64,000 bases of DNA from Ctenosaura bakeri (GCA_948474755.1 CAOLHI010000056.1:682001-746000); one strand, 5' to 3'; counted from the stretch's first letter, positions 22,070 through 34,609 are shown. Program-made: numbers and translations. The notes: generated by a model from the sequence alone, not told the origin.

Positions 22070-23750
22070 AGAATTCAGAGAGATAGGAACAGATGAAATA
22101 AAAACAGGAGAATCAAGTAGAAGAAGGGACTGACTATGGTCTGGGGGAACCATAAATAATCTCATAGTTCGAGGGTTGATGTATTGTTTTCTTGTGTCTT
22201 AAGAAGCTTCCATTTGTTCATTTCTACCACTGTTTCTGTCAGTTCATATTAAGTTTCGTGGAGGCCCCAGCCATGCTTCCTCCAGAGAACCCACCAAAGC
22301 AACACAGCCACTGGTCCACCATAGAGGGTCACTTTGAGGCCCACATACGTGATCCAGGAAGGCATTAAGCGGGGGCAGGGGGAAGGGCAAGGTGAGTGAC
22401 GGGAACCCAGGGTTGGAACTGCAGGGCCAACCTAGCAAAGGGCTCCATCACAAAGGTATGCCTTTTTAGTACTACAATTCCCAAGATGAAACAGTTAGCC
22501 ACACAAGCTTCCTGGGGGATTCTTGGAGCTGCAGTCCAAAGAAATGACTTTTGCACACTCTGCCTCTTCCTCCTCCAGCCTCTTGTGCCTCCTGGAGAAC
22601 CAAAATGTAGGGAAGAGATTTGTTCTTTCTTGCCTGCTCTCTCTTTGGCAGCCCAAAGTGTGCAGGCGGCACCCTGGCCCATGGGGACTGCAGAGAGTGT
22701 TTGGCCACAAACAAGGCCTCTTGGGACCCAGGCCTAAATACACAGTTGCCTGAGCCCAGACAAATTCTCTCCCAAAGCCAGGCCAGAGTGGAGGCAAACT
22801 CTCATGGCCACAATCCAAATTGGAGCCAGCTTTCATGGGTTAGCATCATCCCTGCCGGCGTGGCTAGTTTCCCCAACAGGGTCAGATCTGGTTTGCTTAG
22901 ACTTCCAAGTGCACCTGAATCTTTGGATTGGATTGGGTTGCAAGTCTGAACTGGCCCAGAACGCAAAGGAAACAGGGATTTAGCCATTCCACAGAACAGC
23001 TTTGTTTTTCTTTTCTTCTTTTTAAATTATACCAAAATGGCACGGATATGTTCATGCTTTTGCAAGTCATACTTTCGTGGAGATCTTCAGGTCTCCAGTT
23101 TTTAACTTTGCTTCCTCCTCCTCCTTTGCTTTTGAAAGAAACCCGCCTCCAACAATCCCTCTAAAATTGGCTCTGTCACGATTTCATTTTGCTAATACCC
23201 CCCTGAAACTGCAAATGCTCTTTCCTGAAATACTTTTTCCTGGTAAATGTATGTCAAAAAAAAAAAAAGAGGAGAGGGAAGTGGTGGTGATGGTGGGGAG
23301 AGAGAAAGGCGAACTGTCAAATTGATTATGTGAAGGCTCATTAGAGAAAGTAACAAGAGGCAAAATCTGCATATGCATTGCAGAATTGTGTCTGATCTCG
23401 GCTAAGTCCTGAAAAGACAAAATGAGTTGAATCCTTCCAAGTTGTTTCAAGGAAGGAAGGCGGGAGGAGGGGAAGAGGAGCAAGCAGGCCTCTCTTGCCA
23501 ACAAATGTTCAGCTGACTGCCGCTCCTTAGAAAGACGCTTTCCGATGACCGTTGCTAGTGCCACTTGAGTGAAGTAGCTGTCAGGATTTTAATGATCAAT
23601 CTCCTATTTCAGGGGCTGCAGCCCTGGCGAAGTAAAACAAAACCAAAAAAAAAAAAAAAAAATCATTATGCACCAATCCTTGAGGTAAAAGACCATGGAT
23701 TGGGTTGGTGAGTGATTTGGGATTGGAAAAGGAAATAATTAAGCGGAGGC
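22070..23750. other. Repeat-poor unique noncoding sequence
   Basis: A short old-repeat trace occurs at 22470-22545 (actacaattcccaag and a second inverted element-like block). The remainder has no recognised transposon. Poly-A runs lie at 23259-23270 and 23645-23662. Overlapping frames of 105-126 residues lack domains. Confidence 0.35.
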
Positions 23751-24864
23751 TAGTTGCCGTGCACTGGTAATTTATTTCTTTTAAAAAATATGGCTGGCAT
23801 CCTGTTTGGTATTTATGTTATTTTATTCTTTTATCAACATTTCCATCCATTTAATAATACAGTATCATTTCTACAATGTATACAACCGTATGTTTGTAAA
23901 CCCCCTCCCCATATTTCCAAAATCTTCTCTATCAATACCGATTTACCATGAAATATCCTTTTCTTCCCAGTCGTCTAATACTTATGATTTACACAGAATG
24001 TATGAGCAAAGTGCTTTTTTAAAAAACTACTTCCCTCTTTACATTTCCACTTTTCCCAATTTTAACTCTATCTATCCTTCCTTTTAACTCATTCCACCGC
24101 CTGTCTCCATTCTCTCTCAAACTGATGAGTCAAATTCCCTTTTATCAAACATGATAGTTTTTCCATTTCCATCATGTCCATAATTTTGATTTTCTGTTTG
24201 TCGATTGATGGTTCTGTTTTATCTTTCCAGGGTTATGGCTAGCATAGTCTGGCTGCTGTTATCAAGTATAGAATTATTGGTATTTATGTTATTTCAGATT
24301 GACTTAAGATTACGTAAAGGTGATTCATGGTGTTGCACAGCAGCTGTGTTCTCAAGAGATGGAGATGCATCTCCAGGACTATTGTGCAAACCGCGCCAAC
24401 AGTGTGACCATTTTGTAACAGTCCTGATCAACAATGTGTTCCAATGTGCAAGGTTCACATTGCACATTGGGACACGTTATGGACTGAGATATGTTGTGCA
24501 TACAGACATGTGCAGCTGGAGCTACCATTGCACAGTTGGACATCTTGTGTGGTACCCTATGTGCCTTGTTCCAGTTCACTCGCATGGTTGTGTGTCATGT
24601 CAGCAATGTAGTTCCATCATCATACAATTACTAATCATAGTTTCTGATGTGGGATCTTGTCCAATCTGTTGTAAAAAACCAAGAATTCTCTCATTTTTCC
24701 AGTGAAATGCTGATGGTGGTCATAATAACTTTGACTGGGGTGCTATATCATAGTTGATGTTTTGTAACTTTACGAAGCCATAGCTTTCTGCAACAAAACT
24801 GATAGTCAATTGTGAAGATGCACAACCAGACACAAGCAAGAGTGCTCCAGTATGCACCTGGAAC
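23751..24864. other. AT/pyrimidine-rich sequence, probably old repeat, with TGCA-rich block
   Basis: Positions 23780-24240 are C/T-rich and may be antisense LINE sequence. 24340-24600 repeats tgcac/gtgca words. The 166-residue frame at 24205-24705 is cysteine-rich but shows no domain, signal or conservation evidence. Confidence 0.3.
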
Positions 24865-25505
24865 CAGCTAGAATGTGTCCAGAGGAGGGCTACCAAAATG
24901 CTAAAAGGCCTGGAAACCATGCCCTGTGAGGAGTGCCTTAGGGAGCTGGGCATGTTTAGCCTGGAGAAGAGAAGATTAAGAGGCGACAGGATAGCCATGT
25001 TTAAATATTGGAAAAGCTATCATATGGAACATGGGGCAAGCTTGTTTTCTTCTGCTCCAGAGACTAGGGCCACTTCTGCACTAGCCTGTTATAGCACGAT
25101 GATTCCACTTTCAACATCCTTTGGAATCCTGGGGTTTGCAGCTTTGGGATGGGCCGGCTGGCCCCTCCCGAAACTGCAAACCCCAGGATTCCAAAGGATG
25201 TTGAAAGTGGAATCATTGCACTATAACAGGCTAGTGCGGAAATGGCCTAGGACACAGAACAGTAGCTTCAATTTACAGGAAAAGAGATTCCACCTAAATA
25301 TTAAGAAGAACTTCCTGATGGTAAGAGCAGTTTGATAGTGGGATACACTATCTTGGAAATGCGGCAGAGTCTCCTTTTTTTGAAATTATTAAACAGAGGC
25401 TGAATGGCCATCTGTTAGGAGTGCTTGGATGGTCTATTTCTTCATGGCAGAATTGGAATGGACTTGATGCCCTTGTAATCTCTTCCAAATCTACAATTCT
25501 GTTAT
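24865..25505 (+). mobile_element. CR1 LINE 3' end, interrupted by MITE A9
   Basis: It starts agaatgtgtccagaggagg, continues gcatgtttagcctggagaagagaag, is broken at the ccagagactag site by A9, and resumes taggacacagaac through the noncoding tail to attctgttattctaat. The encoded tail frame is at 24898-25066. Confidence 0.9.
25068..25247 (+). mobile_element. Family A MITE (A9) inside CR1
   Basis: A 180-bp near-perfect palindrome with exact TAG duplications (25065-25067 and 25248-25250). The CR1 copy at 58250 preserves the empty site agactaggac. Confidence 0.95.
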
Positions 25506-25757
25506 TCTAATAATGCACACCAAACACTTGTGTTATTTTCCAGAGATTTCTACCCAGAGTCTGAATACATATAAGGCAGTGTCTCGATGTACGACGATGT
25601 GCCGTTGCACATCAGGCAATGGCACATCAGTCACCCCACTGGCTATCATTATGGAACGGCTCCCTGTATGTTGTACGATGCCAACAGTCTCTAGCTGAAT
25701 ATGGATCCTGCAACACTACTTATGTCAATTTTATACACACTTAAGGTGATAGACTAA
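25506..25757. other. Noncoding spacer
   Basis: It contains a TGCA/ACGATG-rich block at 25585-25640. No gene. Confidence 0.4.
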
Positions 25758-25937
25758 GGCCATTTCCGCATGGGACTGTTACAGCGCTATGATTTCACTT
25801 TCAACATCCTATGGAATCCTGGGGTTTGCAGTTTCGGGAGGGGCCGGCTGGCCCCTCCCGAAACTGCAAACCCCAGGATTCCATAGGATGTTGAAAGTGG
25901 AATCATAGCGCTGTAACAGTCCCATGAGGAAGTGGCC
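25758..25937 (+). mobile_element. Family A MITE (A10), type copy
   Basis: The cleanest member: 180 bp, essentially one perfect inverted repeat centred on ggggccggctggcccc at about 25848. It is flanked by exact TAA (25755-25757 and 25938-25940). Few arm mismatches suggest recent insertion or ongoing arm-to-arm gene conversion. Confidence 0.95.
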
Positions 25938-27507
25938 TAAGACGTATATCCCAAGAAAATGCCAGCCCAAAACAACAGTGATGGTGAGATGACGACGAAG
26001 ACGACATGGGCATTAACAACGACCAAAGCATCCATTAAAAATTAGCATAACACAAACCATTTAAGAAGATTATGGCCGGTATTCTGTTGGTGTTTCATGC
26101 ATGCACATTCATTTTATTTATTCACTGATTATTATTTATTCAATTTATATCTAGCCCAAGGTGTCTCAAGATCCATTAGGGATACAGTTATTTCTTTTTT
26201 GAGCCATGACACAACTTCTGTATTTGGTTCACAGCTGCGTCAGGAGTTCTACCAGTGTCATTGTTGCGTATGTAACTGTGCATTCTTGGATGGTGTGTGA
26301 GAACTCATTGGTCCCTTCAATGTAGTCCTTGATTCCCTGGAGTTGTGGAAGATATATCCATAAGTAACACAGTTGGTTGTACAATGCTGGCATTTAATAG
26401 AATATGCGTAGCATAGCCACCACTTAACTACGCAAGCATAGATTGACACAATGTGAGCATAAAGTAGGATCTTGCCTGACAAGCCTTTAGGCTTACAGAG
26501 GTGAGCAAAATGCAGCTCTCTAGAACAATTTTTGTGCCTCTTAGCTATTTCAGATTGCTTGGACCACCTATTTAACACCCAAAAAAGTGAATTATTGCTT
26601 CTGAAACTCTCCAGGTGTGATTTTGGGAGCAATTTTTGGTAAAATCTGTGGCCACCCAAAAGTCCCAGGGCAGAAATGGGTCCCTGGACTCTTCACCATT
26701 GCTGATACCTGCTTTAGCCACTTCTCAAAAGACACCTATTGTGAATGCTCAGACCCTATTATTATGTGATTTAAAAAGAAAGAAAGAAAGAAAGAAAGAG
26801 CAATATTTTTAAAACAGTTCAAGATATTTTGTATGCATGGGGATACATGCAAAAGAAAAAAAAAAGAAAACTTTGCAAAGCAGGTCAATTAGATTCTCCA
26901 GATTTTACTGCACATTTCCTGAGAAACATCTGTTTCTTCCAGTCGATCACAGACTTATCATATTCTTACTCCAACTTCGGATGAGATCCTATAGCAAGAA
27001 GACAGGGTATCATTTTACACTTCCAAAGTTGCACGAGGGTTGTTAGTGAATTGCAGTTTTGCACAGCCAAATGTGCTACTCAGTGCTCATGAGCACCTCA
27101 GTGTTCAATGCAGGATGAGCACGCACAATGTACATGTGCATCTATGTGCATGGACCAGAAGGGCAACTCCATTTCTGCAGTCTTGAGTATGACCATTCTG
27201 CACTGGCATTTATGCAACAAGATTCTGGCTGTTACTTTCTTGCCTGAGAGCGGAGATCTACCATCGAGGCCTTTGTCTATGTACTCCCATCTTTGAAGGT
27301 GACCCATGAAGGAACCTCCCCAACTGTGGCACTCATATTGTGGACACCTGCTCTGGGGAGATTCACTGGGCTTTAGCACTTTCTTTTTTTCCGGCACCAG
27401 ATCAGTACAGATCTAATCCAAAAGTAATTTCTTAAGCAACATGTTGGCTAGGGCATTGTGGGAGTGGTAGTTCAAAAGGATCTTCCTAAGCTAAGTTATT
27501 TGGAAGA
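25938..27507. other. Noncoding sequence with (AAAG)n and TGCA-rich block
   Basis: An (AAAG)n run lies at 26773-26798. 26070-26160 resembles the head and tail of an unclassified repeat also at 23780 and 38345. 27070-27160 is rich in gcac/tgca words. No gene. Confidence 0.35.
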
Positions 27508-27834
27508 TGACACTTCTTCGTGATGTTGTCACAATCCCGTTCTTCTCCCATCACCAGGTGGCATGATCATGGATTAAATCATTGACAGGTTTTCCCCATC
27601 AATGACCCCTGATTGCACCAACATCCAGCCCTTACCTGGCCTGCGGAAGTGCTGGAAACACGATGAAGGTTCTTCCTGCCCCAGCACAACCTGTGCACTG
27701 TGGAAGGAAGAGCCATGTCCATTGCACTTCCTTCAGCAGGGAGGCAGCCAGTGCAGAGGGGAGCACTTCTGTCGCACTGCCTTCCAGGCAGAGCCGCTAT
27801 TGGGATGGCCACCGGAGCACAATGGGACAGGGCC
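27508..27834 (-). mobile_element. Degenerate family C MITE (C6)
   Basis: The order cacaatcccgttcttctcc, catgatcatggattaaatcattgac, tttccccatcaatgac, agcccttacctggcctg and gtggaaggaagagcc follows the C5 copy at 34680-34870. The termini are eroded (right end near gggacagggcc) and no duplication is visible. Strand is arbitrary. Confidence 0.65.
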
Positions 27835-28480
27835 TCAGTTTCACGTTGACTGGGAGATTCTGAGACAGCCACTTTCCCAGTTTTTGAAGAAGCAACCCTT
27901 CTTCACCCACACAGAGCCTTGGAGATTAAAAAACAAAAACCAAAAAAACTCCCAACCCTTAAGTCAAACTCCTGATCCAGAGCAGGCTGATCTCCATTTG
28001 CTGCTCATCTCCTTTCGCCACGACAGTTTTATCAAAGAAAGAGGCCCTCAGATGTCCAAGCAGCGGACTCAGAGAAAAAAAACCAACCTGACAACATGAT
28101 AGCTTTGACTTTAATCCACCGAAGACAGACACAATGCCATTCCGCCTAAAACAGTGAGGGGAATGACATCTCTGACATGTAACACAGCTTGGCTTCTAGC
28201 AGGCTTTTGGGTTCTTCTTCTTCTTCTTTTTAAAAATGGAAGTATGAATATGTAAGCTTGACATTTATCACAAATTTAAATAGAAGTGCCTCTGGTTAGG
28301 AGGCTGAGGGGATGTTTGCTTGCCTGCCTCAGAATTATGAAAGGGGAGTACCAAAAACAGATGTATTGTTAGGGGCATTTTTGAAAATGCGTAAATTATT
28401 GTCTTGCAACAAAACTGTTTTTTTACCATAATGCAGAAGGCAGGGGGTGGGTGGGAGGAATTGCTGGGTGTTTTTTTCCC
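27835..28480. other. Unique noncoding sequence
   Basis: No supported feature beyond short homopolymer runs. The 165-residue frame at 27602-28099 spans MITE C6 and is not credible. Confidence 0.4.
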
Positions 28481-29649
28481 CCCTTCTTCTTCTCTCAAGT
28501 AAGCCTAAAGTCATAATATTATATATTTTGGCAGATTGTCGTAATCACAAATTTTAAGACTTAAATCCTTACATTTCTTTTCCCCCTCTTTAAATGTTCT
28601 TAAACGACCCCATAGGAATTCTCCCTTCAGGCTTCCTTCAGAACCCAAATACGAGGTGGAGCAGGTTTGGTTGTGTTCCAAGCCTTAAAGAAATAAAAAT
28701 ATAATGATATTTATTAAAGCAATTGTGAAAGGCAACTGGGGAACCCAATGAGTCCCGACGCTCTATTAAGGCAGGAAATACTCCACCCCAAAAGGAGGGG
28801 TTGGAACTGTTTAATTAACAAAAAACTAGGGAAGGGGAAAATAAGGAGAGTCAAAGACAGGGCATTAATCAGAAAAGCATATGATTGTGTGACACAGATA
28901 TAAATTTTAGATTTTTGTTTAGGAAAGGCCAAGGAAAATCAGCAATGAAATACAGGGATTCCACCCGCCTTTTTGCAAAACAATTGGCAAGGGAAAAAAA
29001 AATTCCTGGTAAGAGAGTGCTCTATGGTAAAGAAATAAGCATGCAGCTGAAGAAAAGCACAGCAAGGGACTTAATGTTAGTCAAATACTCTTTAATGCGA
29101 CCCAGGCTGAGGGGTTGAAAATGCTCTTTTGCATTTGGACTGAGGCACCATTGCTCAGGAGCTGCAAGCAATTTAGGCACAAGTGTTCCTCTTAAACTAA
29201 TTCCTTATGCAGGAGAGAGAGGGACTCGCCTCATTAATATGCCAGAATGGTCAAATAAGAGATTAATAACAAAGTCACCTGCTAAAGCACCAAGGAACCT
29301 GTTGATTACGAATAAGCCTTGGAAAATAAGATACCAGTCTGTGGAGCAAAATTGAGACCAAAGGCAACAAGTGTTCCTGTAATTTATTCCTGCTTTATAC
29401 AAGGGCATAAAGCTCCTTTTATGAACATGTTTGCAGGTCCCGCTGTGAACTGTAGGTGTGTGCTTTTCCGCTGATTTATTAATTTTAGTTTCAATCAAAG
29501 TGTGTCACCTGCAGACACAAAAATGTAGACTACGCTTCAGAATATACAGCACACACAGGAAAAAAAAATATGTGTGAGTGTAAGAAGAGGAGAGAAAGAG
29601 AAAGGTTTTAATTCCCCTCTCCCAAAATCCCCGTCAGCATTATTAGCAG

Positions 29650-29707
<58 letters not shown>

Positions 29708-30060
29708 TTAAAACAAGAAACCTCACACAATATTAGTAGGAATAATATGCAAACATCAAATGACTTGGCTCTCTGGTAGAGAGGCCAAAATAATTCTTAG
29801 AACATAACTCTCTTGCAATGTGTGTGTGTGTGTATGTGTTAGGGGCCAGGGAAGAGAAATGCCCTCAAAATTAAATTAGACATTTTTGTCATATTTTGAA
29901 AGTCCCAAGGAAATCCAGTTGAGAGGGAGACCGCCCCTTGAAACAGACATCCTCTGCATCGGGTGAAGAGAGGCCATTCTCCCACAATGAACGGTGTGAA
30001 CAACGGTGACGGAGCCCTCCGAGCCAAATGTGCAAAAAATTCTCAATTAGTTGTCTTTAT
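28481..30060. other. Repeat-poor AT-rich region, candidate conserved noncoding sequence
   Basis: No transposon is recognised over about 1.6 kb except the (ATT)n at 29651. Segments such as 28960-29480 have homeodomain-like cores (taattaac, attaata, aataag) and near-random codon content. This pattern is often seen in vertebrate developmental regulatory DNA. Inference only. Confidence 0.3.
29651..29706. repeat. (ATT)n microsatellite
   Basis: About 18 perfect ATT units. Confidence 0.95.
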
Positions 30061-30401
30061 TTAGCGAACACTATGGGGTACTCAGCTCCTCTATAGAGTT
30101 ATGGCAGGGAAGCCGAGCTCTTCACCAGCTTATTAGCATTCTCACAGGGTTGGAATACAGCTGATAGGAGACGGTTGCCTCTGAAAGCTGTTGCTGGGAC
30201 CCTTGCCCTCTATTCTGCTTTGTCCTTTTTTTGTGGTTGTTGTTGTTTCCCATCTCAAGCAGCAGGAAGTGCTGCCCTGTGTTCGAAGCATTCTGGGATA
30301 CCTTCATTCTGTTCACAGTTGGCAAAAGGAACCAGTTCCCATCCTCTTTGTTTACCAGCTGATCCAAATCCACTGCCTTTGTGTTACCAAGTGAGAATTA
30401 G
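30061..30401. other. Unique noncoding sequence
   Basis: No supported feature. Confidence 0.4.
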
Positions 30402-30581
30402 GGCCATTTCCACACTAGCCTGTTATAGTGCTATTATTCCACTTTCAACATCCTATGGAATCCTAAGGTTTGCAGTTCAGGGAGGGGCCTTTGAGGATTC
30501 CATAGGATGTTGAACCCCAGGATTCCATAGGTTGTTGAAAGTGGAATAATAGCACTATAACAGGCTAGTGTGGAAATGGCC
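30402..30581 (+). mobile_element. Family A MITE (A11), rearranged centre
   Basis: Termini ggccatttccacactagcc and ggctagtgtggaaatggcc are perfect inverted copies. The centre carries an extra gattccataggatgttga fragment, so the right arm is partly duplicated. No clean duplication (TAG versus CAA). Confidence 0.85.
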
Positions 30582-32379
30582 CAATTGGAAGCAATGAGGA
30601 CTAGCTCCAGTTTATCTATTTGCCAAACTTTTGAAAGGTGTCTTGGCACTGGAGATTTCCCAAATATCTGCTGAGTCTGTCGGCTCTGATGTTGTCTCCT
30701 CTGGCTTGTTGTAGCTCACAGTCTTTCTCACCTGATATAGTCAGTCCTTTGGGATGGGGAAAATGAAGGCTGAACGTGGGAACTATACTCATTCCAATTT
30801 TGAATGATGATGGTTCCTTGGATTTCACAATTATATGTATATGATCCAACTGGTGTAAGCGTATGTTCCTAGGCTGGTGGGTCTTCAACCTTCAGCTCCA
30901 CACCCTTGGATTTCTAAAAATTAAATCTCTGAATGAAGAGGTGAAGATGAAGTGTTGGATGTGACTTGTCTCTGATATATGTGGACAAGTGCTGAGATGC
31001 CCTGTGCTTAGGAATATTCAAGGATTTCATTCAGTCCGCATCTTGAAGCCAACTGACCACATTTGGGCTTCCCAGAAAAAATAAAACCACTTTCTCTTTT
31101 CATTTTTTTGTATTTTTTTTTCTTTGAATTTTGCAGCACACTAAAAAAAAAAAAAACCCACAAGAAATAAAGATGCATATTTTAGATCAAAATGTGTACA
31201 GCAACATGCATTAAAATACACTACATCTGATGTGAATTTGTGTTTGTGTTTCTTTTAAAGGAAGATATGGAAATAGGATTGTATGAGACGTGTGAATGAC
31301 CACATGAGTGAATGAGAAAGACCAAAAAATACAGTGGTCTGGCCACTTCAACAGGTAAGGTACAACTGGCTGTTTGACACTGTGGCCTGTCTAATTTGGA
31401 ATGGTTGCTAAGTCTGGGACCACCATCAGGAGAATGAATACCCAACCCTTTGTCTAGAAGGACCCAGCAATTATGATAGGAATATGTCCTTCCATATCAA
31501 CTGGCGCTCAAGCTCCAGCCCACATGACGAAAAGGAAGATGATGAATCAGAATGAATTGGGAAGCATGGTAGTAGGCCCCAACTCTCTGACATCTTGATG
31601 AATCCATGGAAGTGAGATGGAGGGCAGCTGTTCAATTCTACCTCCTCAACCAGATGTTCAGTGCCAGTCCTACAGATCTGACTCTAATCCTGGTGTAACA
31701 GCATCTCTTTGTTATTTCTGTTGAACTAGCTCTCTCCTCATCCCCTTCTGTTGCATCGTAGCAGACTTTTTAGACCACAGTAACATGGAGGATGGGAGAT
31801 GGACCAGATGTAACTGGAATTAGAGTGGCCAAATTTGTCACAAGTAGGAAATGGATCCAAATTTAGCTGATGCCCACTAGGGTTGGTAGGGTAGTGGAGC
31901 TATCAGAGTTGAAGATAGTGGTCACCAGAAACAGAGTCAACTGTTGCTACCCTTTGTTTCAAGCTTTATGTATAGGTTGGCCTAGATCAGGGCTGCAGTA
32001 TCTCATCTGGCCAAGGAAGAGGGAACATACCAGAATGGAGGAAGAAGATTATTTTTCTCCTTCAGTTCCCGGCACAGGACTAATGTCTTCAACCAGTATC
32101 TATGCTACTGCTCTCTGGGCTGTCTCTCAAGGCTGGATTAAAGTAGTTCGGGCTTTGGAGCAATTCCAAAAATAGGACCCCTCTTCCTGAACATGGCTGA
32201 CCAGTTCTGGGTAAGGTAGTGGGCAAATTAATTCATTAAATTCAGAAATAAGTAATAAAATATAAGCTACAATGGACTGCAACACCAATATCTCTACCCA
32301 TTGAGTGTATTTTCATCTCTGTGACTTCCAGGAGACAAATACTTTAATTGCATATATTTGTGCTCAGTTATCAAACTAA
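30582..32379. other. Noncoding sequence, no recognised repeat
   Basis: About 1.8 kb with no assigned element. Poly-T and poly-A runs lie at 31100-31155. 31290-32200 looks like old degenerate interspersed sequence, but I cannot name a family. Confidence 0.35.
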
Positions 32380-32783
32380 GGCCATTTCTGCATGACATCA
32401 TTCTCCTGGGATGTGGATGTGTTGCTGTGGGTCTGCAAGTTGTGCTCTTGCATCATGTTGTTGCTGTCTCACTGCCCACACATCCCCAGCCATCACAATC
32501 ACAGGATATTCCACCACTGGAAAAAAATTCGGTAATGCTCCTGATCGCACAATACCACTGGTAGCGGTGCAGAAAGAGAGAAAGTGCAATCTAAGTGCTT
32601 CCTTCCTTAATGCAGCATGGGAAGTGGCCAGCTGCACTGTAGAAGGAAGACATGTGCCACTTGCCCTGCCCTTCCGCGGTCAGCTGGCCAGGTGCACAGG
32701 GGAATATTTGGGTTGCGCTCCCATCCCAGCAGTGGCAGTGCCAGCATCACGATGATGGAAAACGGAAAGGTGAGGAAAGGGCC
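32380..32783 (+). mobile_element. Family C MITE (C3)
   Basis: Ends ggccatttctgcatgac and gtgaggaaagggcc with exact TAA duplications (32377-32379 and 32784-32786). Related internally to C1 and C2 (catcacaatcacaggatattc block). Confidence 0.9.
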
Positions 32784-32819
32784 TAACACATAAAGTGTTG
32801 ACGATAATAAAAACACCAG

Positions 32820-33533
32820 GGGCCTTGCTGCACTATGCAGTTAGAGCACTCGGATTCTGCTTTAACTGCCATGGTGGCATCCTGTGGAATTCTGGGGTTT
32901 GCAGTTTTGGGAGGCGCTGGAGCTCTCTGGCTGAGAAAATCCTAAATGCTCCTCCCTAACTGCCAGTTCCAGGATTCCATGGGATGGAACCATGGCAATT
33001 AAAGAGGAATGACAGGCCCTTTTTGCACCTTACCTCGTTCCGGTGTCACCGCGAGAGGATCATGTGAGAAGAGGCATTCACGTCCCCTCTGCTTCCCCTC
33101 TACACCAGTTCAATGCTCGATGGAAGGAAGTGCGATAGCTCCACTCCTTCCTTCCGAAGAGCAGTCAGGTACTTTTCCAGGCTGCGCTGGGGGAGGAAGC
33201 ACGATGCTCACACTTTCTGACATTCCACATACAAGGTAAGTGCAGGAAGGACACGGGAGGAATGCGCAATCACACATCATTTTTGGCAAAGAGCAGGAAG
33301 GTAAGTGCAGGAAGGACATGGGAGGAACGTGCAATCACACATCATTTTTGCCAAAGAGCCGAAAATGATATAATGCATGATTGCCGCGGGATAGCTATGG
33401 GAGCAACGCACGATCACGGGAACATCATGCAGAACCGTTCTCGCAATTCCGCATTGCTCCCAAGGCCATTTTGTGTTCAAAGTCATGTGCAAAAAGAGCC
33501 ATAGTGCTATAATTGTGCTCTGTAAAAGGATCC
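32820..33533 (+). mobile_element. A-like MITE, split by a family B MITE
   Basis: The left arm (32820-33014: gggccttgctgcactatgc, gtggaattctggggtttgc) and the short right end (33501-33533) flank B5. Exact CAG duplications at 32817-32819 and 33534-33536 frame the whole. It resembles family A but has a different arm (tttaactgccatgg). Confidence 0.8.
33015..33500 (+). mobile_element. Family B MITE (B5) nested in the A-like MITE
   Basis: Ends ggccctttttgcacc and gcaaaaagagcc. Flanks ACA and ATA are a one-mismatch duplication within the A-like element. It is longer than other B copies because of a 65-bp tandem duplication (33233-33362) that also doubles the aaggtaagtgc donor-like motif. Confidence 0.85.
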
Positions 33534-33536
33534 CAG

Positions 33537-33695
33537 GTGATACAGGAAGTGACTATGGAGAGGGAGGAAGAAAAACACACTTTTTAAATCACTGGCTCTT
33601 AGCCAGCAAGGGGTCTGGAGTGTTTTGCACTGGTTGAACCACTGATAATCCAGCCTTCCTGTCTCTTTCCATCACCTGGTTATGACTTTTAAAGT
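33537..33695. other. Short unique spacer
   Basis: No feature. Confidence 0.4.
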
Positions 33696-33815
33696 TCTAA
33701 AGCTCCAGAGACCAGGACACAATCCGCTGCCTCGAAATCACAAAAGAGATTGCACTGAAATGTTAGGAAGAACTTCCTGACAGAAAGAGCTGTTTGACAG
33801 GGCAATAAGACTGCC
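33696..33815 (+). mobile_element. Older CR1 LINE fragment
   Basis: It has ctccagagaccaggacac, agaagagattgcac-type and aagaacttcctgacag blocks of the CR1 tail ORF, more diverged than the adjoining copy. Positions 34490-34609 may be its continuation, which would make the younger CR1 an insertion into it. Confidence 0.6.
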
Positions 33816-33879
33816 TTGGGCAATCTGCCCCTCAATCAAGGAAGCTGCAGCGGCCCGGAGTTTGGAGAAGTGAGCAAGG

Positions 33880-34455
33880 CCATAGATCAAGGGAGATAAT
33901 AGTGCCACTCTGTTCTGCATTGGTTAGGCCCCATCTGGAATACTGTGTCCAGTTCTGCGCACCTCATTTCAAGAAGGATATCGACAAGCTGAAGCATGTC
34001 CAGAGGAGGGCGACCAAAATGGTGAAGGGTCTGGAAGCCCTGAAGCCCTGTGAGGAGTGGCTTAGGGAGCTGGGTATGTTTAGTCTGCAGAAGAAAAGGT
34101 TAAGAGGGGACATGATAGCCATGTTTAAATATTTGAAGGGATGTCATGTCGAGGAGGAAGCAGGCTTGTTTTCTGCCACTCCAGAAACTAAGAAAAGAAG
34201 CAATGGATGCAAACTACAGGAAAAGAGATCCACTTAAACCTCAGGAAAACTTCCTGACAGTCAGAGCTGTCCGGCAGTGGAATATGCTGCACCCTCGGAG
34301 TATGGTGGAGTCTCCTTCTCTGGAGGCTTTTAAGCAGAGGCTGGATGGCCATCTGTCGGGAGTACTTTGATGTGGGTTCCTGCATGGCCAAATGAGGTTG
34401 GACTGGATGGCCCCTGTGGTCTCTTCCAACTCTAGGATTCTATGATTCTATGATG
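33880..34455 (+). mobile_element. CR1 LINE 3' end
   Basis: It runs from the agtgccactctgttctgc block through the 111-residue C-terminal frame (33902-34237) to ctaggattctatgattctatgatg. The encoded segment has [17 protein letters not shown] and [22 protein letters not shown]. 5' truncated. Confidence 0.9.
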
Positions 34456-34489
34456 TGGACTCTTGCTGGTCTCTCATTCATAGTGTATA

Positions 34490-34609
34490 TGGACCTCTTC
34501 CTCTTTTTTTTAGAGGTTGGACATCCATCTCTTGGGAGAGTTTTAACTTAGCATTGCTTTATGGAGGGGTGCAGGATTAGATGGCCTTTGTGGTCTTCTC
34601 CAACTCTAT
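34490..34609 (+). mobile_element. Older CR1 3' tail fragment
   Basis: The stretch from ttagaggttggacatccat to tctccaactctatg parallels the final 120 bp of CR1. MITE C5 sits directly after ctctatg, where attctatg repeats would be expected. Confidence 0.6.

Noticed and set aside
24205..24705. 166-residue cysteine-rich frame, possible secreted or membrane protein
   Set aside because: No signal-peptide logic, no splice context, no recognisable domain. The sequence is a TGCA-rich repetitive block that naturally yields Cys and His codons.
27602..28099. 165-residue plus-strand frame
   Set aside because: The first half lies in the degenerate MITE C6, the second in unique DNA. No homology or splice evidence.
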